Origin: Vitellaria paradoxa
Taxonomy: Eukaryota; Streptophyta; Magnoliopsida; Ericales; Sapotaceae
Assembly (NCBI GenBank): GCA_019916065.1
Contig: CM034240.1
Location: 33,679,149 to 33,743,148, forward strand
Length of the DNA stretch: 64,000 nt
Reading direction: 5' to 3'
In this document: positions 11,804-22,118 of the stretch, piece after piece
Position numbering within the stretch: the stretch's first letter is position 1
How the letters are laid out: the number at the start of each line of letters is the position of its first letter
Position numbers and translations under genes: made by a program
Notes under the pieces: model-generated
What the model was told of the DNA's origin: nothing
Seen by the model: the letters and a program-made list of their open reading frames with translations, nothing else
The model's database searches: none

Positions 11804-12741
11804 TTTTCTGAATAAAACAAAATAATTTAAATAAGCATACATTCTTAAAAACATAAAACTTTTGCATAATAAAATGCATAAAAATATATGCATAAGTAGA
11901 ACTCTATAACTACTTTATCATGCATCGAAAATCCAATTCCGTTTTAAATATGCCTCCGTAGGGTGGTCATATTTGCCACTAATTAGACAAGTCCTGTCAC
12001 GCCCCAGATTTTCATAACCGAATGCCCAGAGGTGACTTGGAATTTATTTGTTAGGTATAAAAATAAGATGATAATAACACGCTGTCACACCCCAGAGTTT
12101 TCCTCCAGATTGGGGTTGACCCGTAACAAAAATTTAAGATAGTCAAAATCTCATGTTTATCCCAAACAATATTTATAAGTCATTGGACTGAACCATTTGA
12201 TGGGATTTCAACTACAGGGCACAAAATAAAGATAGAGAAAAATATTACAGAGCCATCTAAGTGTCCCAACCACGCGATTAACATTACATACCAAATAAAA
12301 GTAAATTAGGTCTATACTTAATAATTACAATTATCCAACAATTAATACAGACCAAAAATAAAGTCCTCCAGCTCTGTGCAGGAAATAAGAAAAAAAATAG
12401 ATAACTCTTCTGATGGAATATTTAAGAGAAATTAATCTCTTTCCAGCTCATCTTCTGTATCCCTGTGCTTAATATCCTTAAAAAAATATTCCCACAAGGG
12501 GTGAGCTACTAAAGCCCAGTAATCAGAATCTCCTAGGTGCCTATATGCAGTGGTTGTAATACTACACTGTATTAAGTGAATGTGTTTAGGTGGCATACTA
12601 TTTATGCAACAATTAATTCAATAGATCTCAACTGAACAATGCAAATTATACTTACAACGGTTCGATGAAACCGTCACCGTAACTACTATTTTACTTACAT
12701 GTAAAATAGTTAAATACTGATGTGTATACCACAATGAAGTC

Positions 12742-12810
12742 TGTGTCGCAGTGGTAGGGATCTCAGATTTAGATCTTCAAGGTCTCGGGATCAAACCCCG
12801 TAGCGATACA
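12742..12810 (+). other. tRNA-like sequence in LTR (copy 1 of type I)
   Basis: 69 bases that can be drawn as a cloverleaf. TGTGTCGC at the start pairs with GCGATACA at the end, with one G-T wobble. An anticodon-like arm GATCT/AGATC closes a 7-base loop. A T-like arm CGGG/CCCG closes a 7-base ATCAAAC loop. CAGTGGTAGGG and GGGATCAAACCCC resemble the A and B boxes of RNA polymerase III promoters. It lies inside the long LTR and is followed by a (TA)n tract, as in some SINEs. The usual U before the anticodon is A and there is no CCA end, so it is a derived sequence, not a working tRNA gene. Confidence 0.5.
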
Positions 12811-13567
12811 GGTTTCATACATATATATATATATATATATTTATAAAATATTAATCGAGAGGAATTAAATATAATTAAATAATTCCAACACATCATTCAT
12901 ACATAACAAGAGAGGTTGCTAGTCACAGTAAAATTTTGTATAGGAGTTTAATCTAAATCCTCCTAAGATAATCATACTCCTATCCTCCTCTACCCCCAGC
13001 CTTGGGAACCAGCGACTTTACGGGCTTAGCATCCAATGCATACCGACGGTGTCACCTACCAAAAACTAGCCGTCGCGACCGGCTACCTGACTGGCCAGGT
13101 CAGAAGGGAGCATCTCCCAAATAAAATGCATGTTCCCATCTTCATCTAAAAGGCCATTTCTACCCACCCATCATCCCATTGCCAAAAATAACTTTAACAC
13201 CGAGTGCCTTAATTTCTTCTCACCCTTTTACATTCCAAGGGTACTTTGTATGGAAATTAGACATTTTTAATAACAACCGGCAATGTTCCCGGGTGATGAA
13301 TCAAAAGTGGGATTATTCAGTCACAAGCAGTATATTTTTTTTTTAAGCACTTTATCTAAATCCATAATTTAATAGCAATTCTCAATAAATCAAAGATTTA
13401 ACATAGTCATCAATATCATTATCACAAAGGTAAGTACTATATGTAAATTAACAAGTAGCAAGTAAAAAAAAAATTAGAATACAATTAGTATTTTAGTTAA
13501 TTGTTTTGACAAGTTTACCGTACCAAATTTGATAAGAATAAAATTATTTCTAATGGTATATTAATTA

Positions 13568-13657
13568 GGCCGAGGTTGGTAGCTTAGTGGGTGGGCGACC
13601 CTAATTGCGAATTAAAGTCGCAAGTTCGAACCTCATTGGCTGCAAATCTCGGTTTTT
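13568..13657 (+). other. tRNA-like sequence in LTR (copy 1 of type II)
   Basis: About 85 bases bounded by CCGAG and CTCGG, which pair, followed by TTTTT. Inside are GGTAGCTTAGTGGG (A-box-like) and CAAGTTCGAACCTC (B-box-like). Length and boxes suggest a tRNA with a long variable arm or a SINE head. The T-stem does not pair well, so this is a decayed or derived tRNA. Confidence 0.4.
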
Positions 13658-15636
13658 GCTTCTTTTACATTTTATTTTATTATTTTATGGAATATAAAGA
13701 AAATAAATAACTCTTTGACTTATATTTAAGTTTTAGCAAAATTGATAAGTTTTATTTTATTCAAAATAATCTAAATAAATTTCCAATCATCATCTTATTT
13801 ATAACCAAACCCTTATCATAGGTTTTTGGCTTCAAGATATCCACAATTGTCCACAGAATTATTCCAATGTTTAGGAAGGTATTAAATGAGTTTCATCAAA
13901 TTCACTTAATCATAAAAATATAGTTATATAACTTGTTATGTTGACAAAACAATGCCTAAAAAATAAATCAAATTCATTTAAGAAAGACCAAATGAGAAAA
14001 GAACTAGTCCATTGTTTCTTTTGGGCATTTTATCAAATACTAGCATTTTAGTTTGAATAAGTCATCCAACTATCCATGATGAAACTGATTATCTAAGTCA
14101 ATTATCATCAATATTAGAGTGTCAAATAATACATAATATCTAGTTTAAAATAATTTCATATCAATAGAAATTATTAACATGACAATAACTAACAGAAGGA
14201 AATTGAAAATTTAAATAAATCTTTAAACATAATATTCTAAACAAATCCAAACAAGCATCAATTAAAGCTAAGCAGAATAGCAGCTTGAAAGAAAATTCAT
14301 ATAAAATAGAGCAGAACTCCAATATCTATAAACCTTATATCTGTAGAAACTAGACTTCAAGACCTACAACTTTCATGTTTTACACTTTTTAAAATTCTAA
14401 GGTGTAAAGGTACAAAAACAGTTTTGAATTCAGTTTGTTCAGAAAATACAGTTTTACACGTCCTCAGTATTTTGGGCATAACTTTTGACTCACATATCGG
14501 ATTGATGTAATTCTTTTTGGGTTGAAAAGAAAACTGAAAGGGCTACAACTTTATGTTTTAGCCGAAGTATAATTCTACCGTTTTCGAGGTCAGAAGCACA
14601 TAAGAAGTTACAAATAGAGAGCTGTCAGCATACTGAGTTACATCAGTCAAAATTTTGGCTTCCCTACCCCCAATATACGGGTATTTATTTTTATCACAAT
14701 CAAGTTTCATACTTCAAACCAGAAAATGCATCAAATATATTTTAAGAGGTTCATCATCCTACCTCAATGAAGATATTAATGACCAAGTCTGAGAAGGAAA
14801 AATGAGTTAGCTTTGAACACCACCCAAATTGAAAAATTCCAAGCCTTTCTTCTTCCTCCACGCAACACCAAATCTTCAGCCTCACTAATTAATAATTTAT
14901 TATTATTTCTCTCTTATTTTCTTCTCTTTAAAGACACACAATTTATAGGGAGTGTAGAGAAAATTATTGGTGGAGAAAAAATCAACTAAGGTAAGATCAT
15001 GCCTATACAATTGGTAGCATGATCCAAGAATCATGCTTACTTTTTGACTATCTAACCATATCATTTAAGAAAAGCATTGGGGAAGATGTATGGAGGTGGC
15101 ATGATCCGGGAATCATGCTAGCTTTTTGACAAATTAACAAAATGCTTTAAATCATGCTAGCTTTCAAACAAAATACTTTAAATCTTGTTTGCTAAATAAT
15201 TTGAAAAGGATGCTTTAAGGTCATCAATGTGGGTCTTCTCTTTGTCCAATTAGTCAAATAATTTTGAAAGATGGTGAGAGTGTATGGAAGATGGAAATGA
15301 AGTTGTCGGAAAATAATTTAGAGTAACTATTCATGAGTCAATTCACTGAGTGATAAAGTGAGTTGAAATGAGTTGAGGTGAGTCAAAGAAAAGGGTTGAC
15401 CCATGGGTTAATGGTCTTGGTTTGAACCAAATAAGTAATTGGGCTAAGAAGTGTTTGGATAAAAATTTTAGAAATTCTACATTAAACTCCCACATAGGGT
15501 GAAATTTAATCCGAAAAATTTTTCAACTAATTTTTTCCAAAAATTTTCAAATGCTCAATTTTCTAGATTTTTACTATAATAAATATCACTACCACACTTA
15601 AATAATTTAATTAAGGAAAAAAATCAGGTTATTACA

Positions 15637-15650
15637 ATCCACCCCCCTTG
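15637..15650 (-). other. Polypurine tract of Tekay-type element
   Basis: The minus strand reads CAAGGGGGGTGGAT directly before the 3' LTR start TGTAATAACC. It primes plus-strand synthesis in reverse transcription. Confidence 0.75.
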
Positions 15651-15669
15651 AATAAATTTCATCCCGAAA

Positions 15670-16130
15670 TTTACATAAAGCATGACTCAAGTGTTAAACA
15701 AATGAGGATATCGTTCACGCATAACAGACTCACGCTCCCAGGTGGATTCTTCCACACCACGGTGCCTCCACAACACTCGAACCAATGGAATGGTTTTACC
15801 TCGTAGGACTTGTTCACGCCGATCCTCGATCTTAACCGGCTGTTGTTCAAATGTAACATCTTGCTGAATATCAAGTTTAGTCCAATCAATCACGTGACTC
15901 GGGTCAGGTTCATACTTTCAAAGCTTGGATACATGAAATACATCATGAACACGTGATAGTTGAGGTGGTAGAGCTAGCTGATATGCAACCTACCCAACCT
16001 TTGCAAGGATTTCGAATGGTCGAATATATCGAGGAGCTAACTTCCCCTTTTTCCCAAATCGTACGACTCCTTGACGTGGGGAAACTCGAAGAAAGACATG
16101 ATCTCCAACCTCGAACTCCAAAGGTCGTCT
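15670..16130 (-). pseudogene. Integrase C-terminus with chromodomain
   Basis: The minus strand continues with integrase C-terminal motifs (GKLAPRYI, LSRVHDVFHVS) and an in-frame TGA near 15924. It then has the stretch 15687-15893, with EQQPVKIEDRREQVL, IPLVRVLWRHR and EESTWERE, which is the chromodomain of Tekay-type chromoviruses. That domain is thought to steer integration towards silent chromatin. The polypurine tract and 3' LTR follow within 40 bases. Confidence 0.85.
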
Positions 16131-16988
16131 TCATCGGTCAGCGTAGCTTTTCTGACGACTCTGGGCAGTAAGTAGACGTTGACGAATGATAGCAATCTTT
16201 TCTGATGTTTGCTTGATCAGGTCGGGTCCTATCATCACCGATTCTCCTAACTCGGTCCAACACAGAGGAAAGCGACATGGCCTCCCATATAATGCCTCAT
16301 AAGGTGCCATTCCAATACTTGCTTGATAGCTGTTGTTATACACAAACTCTATCAATGGCAAGTGTTCTTCCCAGTTTCCTTTAAAGTCTAATATGCAAGC
16401 ACGAAGCATATCTTCCAATGTCTGAATTAACCGTTCTGACTGTCCATCCGTCTGGGGGTGAAATGCCGTGCTAAAGGTCAATTTAGTGCCTAAAGCCTCC
16501 CGCAGACTCTTCCAAAATTGAGCTGTGAATAATGGATCTTGGTCAGATACTATGGAGACTGGTGTTTCGTGAAGCCGGATGATCTCGTGAATATATAGCT
16601 GGCTGCGCTTTTGGAGTGTGTCGGTAGTGTTCACTGGTAAAAAATGCGCTGACTTTGTTAATCGATCAATAATAACCTATATAGAGTTATTTTTCTTCAA
16701 CGTCTTAGGTAAGCCCACGGCGAAATCCATCGCAATGTGCTCCCAATTCCATTCGGACACAGGTAAAGGTTGGAGTAATCCAGCTGGTTTCTCGTGTTCT
16801 GCTTTGATTTGCTGACAAGCAAGACATTTAGCTACGAATCGAGCAACATCCTTTTTCATTCCCTTCCACCAATACTGTCGTGCTAAATCACGGTACATCT
16901 TCGTACTTCCAGGGTGAATGGCAAATCTTGAATTATGGAACTCATGCAATATCTCCTTTCGAAGGCCATCAGAATTCGGGACATACAA
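16131..16988 (-). pseudogene. Integrase core of Tekay-type element
   Basis: The zinc-binding half (16677-16988) has [19 protein letters not shown] and KCLACQQIKAEH. The core starts with HIAMDFAVGLP (first catalytic D), then meets an in-frame TAG near 16678. The second half (16131-16634) carries SDQDPLFTAQFW (second D), FHPQTDGQSERLIQTLED (glutamate) and MAPYEALYGRPCRFPL. A stop near 16131 precedes the C-terminal domain. Confidence 0.9.
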
Positions 16989-17800
16989 CCTTCCACAATA
17001 CTGTAGTCTTGATCAGAGCGAAGTGTCCATCCTTCTATAATCTCTCTAGACAAGATTTGAGCTACCATCTTCTTGCATTCTTCATCATGTTGTTGCACAT
17101 CGATCACCTTAGTAAGTATCGTGGGAATTGCCATCAGAGAACAACTTGTCATTATAGCATTTCCTTGATCAAATCTGATCTCAAATTCATTCACCGATTC
17201 TAGCATCTTCCATTCCCACACCGCCAAATTCGCCAATGTTGAATGTGATTTCCTACTGAGTGCATCTGCTACAACATTCGCCTTTCCTGGATGATACTGA
17301 AGGGTGAAATCGAAATCCTCCAGATATTCCATCCAGTGTCGTTGTCATAGGTTCAGATCTCGTTGGGTGAACAGATATTTCAGACTCTTGTGATCTGAAA
17401 AGACTTCAAACTTTTCGCCGTACAAATAATGCCTCCAAAGTTTCAATGCAAAAACAATTGCGGCCAATTCTAGATCGTGGGTTGGATAGTTCTTCTCATG
17501 GTTTCTCAATTGTCGAGAACCATAAGCGACTACATGGTCTAATTGCATTAGTACACAACCTAATCCTTCTCTTGAGGCATCACAGTATACTGTATACCCT
17601 GCCTCCTCGTTCTGGTATGATTAGAACTGGGGCTTGAGTCAATCGAGCCTTCAACTCTTGAAAAGCTCTTTCACATTTCTCATCCCAAACAAACTTGACA
17701 TCCTTGCGGATTAATCGCGTCATGGGTGCAGCAATTCTGAGAAAAGTCCTTAATGAACCAGTCAGTAGTACCCTGCCAAACCGAGGAAACTTCTTATCTC
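16883..17800 (-). pseudogene. RNase H and integrase N-terminus of Tekay-type element
   Basis: The RNase H section has [39 protein letters not shown] and the [10 protein letters not shown] metal-site aspartate (17345-17548). After a stop comes [20 protein letters not shown], the usual connection domain leading into integrase (16883-17332). The part upstream of 17548, with the first catalytic aspartate, is in a different frame (about 17570-17790). Confidence 0.8.
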
Positions 17801-17811
17801 GAAGACTGTCT

Positions 17812-18743
17812 TCAGTTGCTTCCTAGCTCATTACGGCTTCTACTTTCGTTGGGTCTACTGCAACAACCATCTGTTGAGACTATATGTCCCAAGAATGGTA
17901 TCTTTGTTAGCCAAAACTCACATTTGCTAGCCTTGGCATACAGTTGGTGATCTAATAAAGTTTGTAGGACAATACGAAGGTGCTGTTCATGCTCCCGTTC
18001 ATCCTTTGAATAAATAAGTATGTCGTCAATGAAGACTACAACAAACTTATCTAGGTATGGACGAAAAACACGATTCATAAGATCCATGAATGCTGCTGGT
18101 GCATTGGTGAGTCCAAAAGGCATAACCACGAACTCGTAGTGCCCATATCTCGTGCGGAAAGCTATCTTTGGAATATCTTCCTCTCGGATACGTAATTGAT
18201 GGTATCCTGATCGAAGATCGATCTTAGAGAAGAATAGTGAACCCCTCAATTGATCAAATAAATCATCTATTCGTGGCAATGTTATTTATTCTTGATAGTG
18301 ACTCTGTTCAGCTTTCTGTAATCAATACATAGCCGTAAACTTCCATCTTTCTTCTTTGCAAAAACAGCTGACGCTCCCCAGGGGGAAACACTGGGTCGAA
18401 TGAATCCTAGCTGGAGCAATTCTTCAAGTTGTACTTTTAATTCTTGAAGTTCTGCCGGTGCCATTCGGTAAGGGGCTACTAAAATTGGTGCAACCCCTGG
18501 CTGTAGATCTATACGAAAATCTATTTCCCGCCGAGGTGGCAAACCTGGAAGCTCCTTAGGAAAAACATCTAGGAACTCACAAACTACTCGAGGGAGAGCA
18601 GCCCGTGGAAGCTCCTCATTCAAAGTCAGATTGGCTAGCAAGTTATTTAATTGCCTGCAACCTCGAGAATGTACTGGGGATATAATTGGATCTTCTCGGG
18701 AATCTCCTTGGATACAGAATCGAGTTCCTGATGGAAGAATCAC
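17812..18743 (-). pseudogene. Reverse transcriptase of Tekay-type element
   Basis: Motifs in order: [10 protein letters not shown] linker, [53 protein letters not shown], and the catalytic FIDDILIYS followed by SKCEFWL and FLGHIVS. All RT blocks are present. The gap between 18279 and 18282 is a stop or frame break beside the RKLN...KNK segment. After [10 protein letters not shown] the frame is lost at about 17850. Confidence 0.9.
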
Positions 18744-18754
18744 CGAGACGCATT

Positions 18755-19111
18755 TCAGATGACAATCAATAATTGCTTGTGTAAAGACAACCAGTCCATT
18801 CCTAGAATGACATCGTAGGTGTTCATATCCAACCAGATAAGATCACATTCTACTATGATCTCCCCGAATTGGATCGCACAAGATCTAGTGATCTTATTTG
18901 CCACAGTGTTATTTCCCAGAGAGGAATCAATGGTTAAGGTTCCATTTAATTCCTCTGGTATTAACTTCAATGAACATGCACATTTGGATGATATAAAGGA
19001 ATGTGAAGCACCAGTATCAACTAGGATTACCACCCAAGTACTAAAGAGTAATGAGTTAACCTGAATAACTGTGTTTTCTCGTACCGCTGTAATGGGTTCT
19101 GGTGCTTCCAA
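18755..19111 (-). pseudogene. Aspartic protease of Tekay-type element
   Basis: The frame carries the retropepsin active site VDTGASHSFIS near 19000-19030 and the ILGMDWL motif near 18770-18800, both typical for Ty3/gypsy proteases. It would cut the gag-pol polyprotein. A stop near 18755 interrupts the reading frame before RT. Confidence 0.85.
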
Positions 19112-19341
19112 ATGGTTAAGTGCAAATACGTGTCCCTGCGGAACATTATTATCCCTTCTTGGCCCTGATCCTCCTCCACCATGACCTCGTCCTCTGCCAT
19201 TGTTCTTCTGCTGTCCTCCTTACTGGTTCATGTTAGGATTCTGAAAAGGTGGTCTTTGTTGAAAACGTTGTTGTGGAGGTGGGTAGGTAATTCGTACTGG
19301 TCCTGGATTCTGTGAATTCTGTTGATTTTGCTTGGGGTATG

Positions 19342-20334
19342 TCATTGCCCTCTGAGGACAATCCCTTTTAAAATGCCCAAGTTGCCCACACTGGTAACAG
19401 GCATTTGGATCCTTTTGCTGATGTCAAGGTTGACTATCTCCTCCATTTTCTTTTGTGGTTGGCCACCATACTGTTTGTTGTTTTCAAAGAATCTACCTCG
19501 TTTTTGTCCAGCATTTTTATTTTGCCTCATGATTGAACCCTTGAACGTTGATCCCTTGAGCTTGGCTGTGTCCTGCATTTCCATTTCCACAGTAATGGCT
19601 GCCCTCACAGCTGCAGCATAAGAAGTGTGCATCATACCAATGATTCTCCCTCGAATGTCAGTCCGCAAGCCCCATGTAAACTGATCGGCCTTTGCCTTGT
19701 CAGTTAAATTCAAATTTTGGGCATACTTGGACAGACTAGCGAACATTGCTTCATACTGCATAACAGTCATGCCACGCTGCTTCAAGGATAAAAACTCCCG
19801 TGTCTTAGCATCCTTGAAAGTTTGTGGAAAGAAATGATCCATGAACAATTCTTCAAATCTTTCCCAGGTCATGGTTGCAGGGTCGTGACTTCCCTTAACG
19901 AAAGTCCACCATTCATATGCATCACCCCGTAGTCGGAATGTTGCCAGGGTTATCTTAGTAGCATGATTTGTTATTCCCATAGTCTCTAAAATACGAGAGA
20001 CTTCTTTGAACCAGTTCTCAACTGCTACCGGTTCTGGTTCACCATGAAATGATGGTGGGTCATATCGTAAGAAGTTCCTTAGGTAATCATCATGCCTTTT
20101 TACTGGCAGTATCACTGGTGTTGCTCCTACAACAGCTGCTGCCAGCATCACCGCCGGTGCTTGTGGATTCATCTGTATGAATTGGGCCATAACTGTCGCC
20201 ATATCTCGGATAGCTTGGGCCATCTCATTGTTAACGTTGGTGGTGGTCATAGATTGTGAATTTGTTGGTTGTGATTGCACCCCATTTCCACTATTGTTTC
20301 GGGGTCGTCCACGGCCTCTTCTGGTGTTTTCCAT
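19342..20334 (-). pseudogene. gag of Tekay-type element
   Basis: I start it at the ATG of MENTRRGRGRPRNN (20334), about 100 bases from the primer-binding site; the open frame upstream to 20385 overlaps the leader. The gag domain spans about residues 80-240 with the chromoviral signatures WFKEVSRILETMG, TWERFEELFMDHFFP and LSLKQRGMTVMQYE. A basic linker follows. The zinc knuckle at about 19380-19410 is in another frame (read out of frame, its cysteines are lost), so one frameshift separates it. Gag would form the virus-like particle. Confidence 0.85.
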
Positions 20335-20432
20335 TCTATATAAGATTAACGGGTTAGTTAGGTACTTACACATAAATACATGCAATTAGTATAAGAATAC
20401 CCAATCCCCACTACCCTTAGGTAAATCGTAAA

Positions 20433-20450
20433 CCTATGGCTCTGATACCA
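20433..20450 (-). other. Primer-binding site, initiator tRNA-Met
   Basis: The minus strand reads TGGTATCAGAGCCATAGG, three bases inside the 5' LTR edge and complementary to the 3' end of plant initiator methionine tRNA. It confirms leftward orientation. Confidence 0.85.
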
Positions 20451-21202
20451 AACTGTCACGCCCCGGATTTTCATAACCGAATGCCCAGAGGTGACTTGGA
20501 ATTTATTTGTTAGGTATAAAAATAAGATGATAATAACACGCTGTCACACCCCAGAATTTTTCCTCCAAATTGGGGTTGACCCGCAAGAAAAATTTAAGAT
20601 ATTCAAAATCCCTTGTTTATCCCAAACAATATTTATAAGTCATTGGACTGAACCATTTGATGGGATTTCAACTACAGGGCACAAAATAAAGATAGGAGAA
20701 AAATATTACAGAGTCATCTAAGTGTCCCAACCACGCGATTAACATTACATACCAAATAAAAGCAAATTAGGTCTATGCTTAATAATTACAATCATCCAAC
20801 AATTATTACAGACCAAAAATAAAGTCCTCCAGCTCTGTGCAGGAAATAAGAAAAAAAATAGATAACTCTTCTGATGGAATATTTAAGAGAAATTAATCTC
20901 TTTCCAGCTCATCTTCTGTATCCCTGTGCTTAATATCCTGAAAAAAATATTCCACAAGGGGTGAGCTACTAAAGCCCAGTAATCATAATCTCCTAGGTGC
21001 CTATATGCAGTGGTTGTAATACTACACTGTATTAAGTGAATGTGTTTAGGTGGCATACTATTTATGCAACAATTAATTCAATAGATCTCAACTGAATAAT
21101 GTAAATTATACTTACAACGGTTCGATGAAACCGTCACCGTAACTACTATTTTACTTACATGTAAAACAGTTAAATACATGATGTGTATACCACAATGAAG
21201 TC

Positions 21203-21271
21203 TGTGTCGCAGTGGTAGGGATCTCAGATTTAGATCTTCAAGGTCTTGGGATCAAACCCCGTAGCGATACA
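21203..21271 (+). other. tRNA-like sequence in LTR (copy 2 of type I)
   Basis: Same sequence as 12742-12810 in the other LTR, with a C-to-T change in the T-arm stem (CTTGGG). It is also followed by a (TA)n tract of different length. Confidence 0.5.
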
Positions 21272-22028
21272 GGTTTCATACATATATATATATATATATA
21301 TATATTTATAAAATATTAATCGAGAGGAATTAAATATAATTAAATAATTCCAACACATCATTCATACATAACAAGAGAGGTTGCTAGTCACAGTAAAATT
21401 TTGTAAAGGAGTTTAATCTAAATTCTCCTAAGATAATCATACTCCTATCCTCCTCTACCCCCAGCCTTGGGAACCAGTGACTTTACGGGCTTAGCATCCA
21501 ATGCATACCGACGGTGTCACCTACCAAAAACCTTAGCCGTCGCGACCGGCTACCTGACTGGCCAGGTCAGAAGGGAGCATCTCCCAAATAAAATGCATGT
21601 TCCCATCTTCATCTAAAAGGCCATTTCTACCCACCCATCACCCCATTGCCAAAAATAACTTTAGCACCGAGTGCCTTAATTTCTTCTCACCCTTTTACAT
21701 TCCAAGGGTACTTTATATGGAAATTAGACATTTTAATAACAGCCGGCAATGTTCCCGGGTGATGAATCAAAAGTGGGATTATTCAGTCACAAGCAGTATA
21801 TTTTTTAAGCACTTTATCTAAATCCATAATTTAATAGCAATTCTCAATAAATCAAAGATTTAACATAGTCATCAATATCATTATCACAAAGGTAAGTACT
21901 ATATGTAAATTAACAAGTAGCAAGTAAAAAAAAATTAGAATACAATTAGTATTTTAGTTAATTGTTTTGACTAGTTTACCGTACCAAATTTGATAAGAAT
22001 AAAATTATTTCTAATGGTATATTAATTA

Positions 22029-22118
22029 GGCCGAGGTTGGTAGCTTAGTAGGTGGGCGACCCTAATTGCGAATTAAAGTCGCAAGTTCGAACCTCATTGG
22101 CTGCAAATCTCGGTTTTT
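22029..22118 (+). other. tRNA-like sequence in LTR (copy 2 of type II)
   Basis: Counterpart of 13568-13657 in the right LTR, differing at one base in the A-box-like region (TTAGTAGG against TTAGTGGG). Confidence 0.4.

Larger units (their letters stand above)
7815..11994 (-). mobile_element. Ty1/copia element body, 5' end lost
   Basis: A leftward-transcribed copia element. From right to left it shows gag, zinc knuckle, protease, integrase, reverse transcriptase and RNase H; integrase before RT is diagnostic for Ty1/copia. Its polypurine tract and 3' LTR lie at 702-2160, on the far side of the inserted gypsy element. On the right, the leader (11804-11994) runs straight into the 3' LTR of the long-LTR gypsy element with no copia primer-binding site or 5' LTR. 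The sequence right of 24104 does not look like the missing copia part either. Coding regions have many stops and shifts. Confidence 0.85.
11995..15636 (-). repeat. 3' LTR of Tekay-type element (3.64 kb)
   Basis: It begins TGTCACGCCCC and ends GGTTATTACA on the plus strand (TG...CA). It aligns end to end with 20454-24104 with only scattered single-base changes and 1-10 base indels. A second copy of the terminus-like TGTCACACCCCAG lies 89 bases inside (12084). It contains two tRNA-like stretches (12742-12810, 13568-13657), a (TA)n tract at about 12822-12840 and paired hairpin motifs near 15017-15118. Confidence 0.9.

Noticed and set aside
12742..12810. A functional tRNA gene
   Set aside because: Loop position 33 is not U, the variable and T regions are irregular, and it lies in both LTRs; called tRNA-like only.
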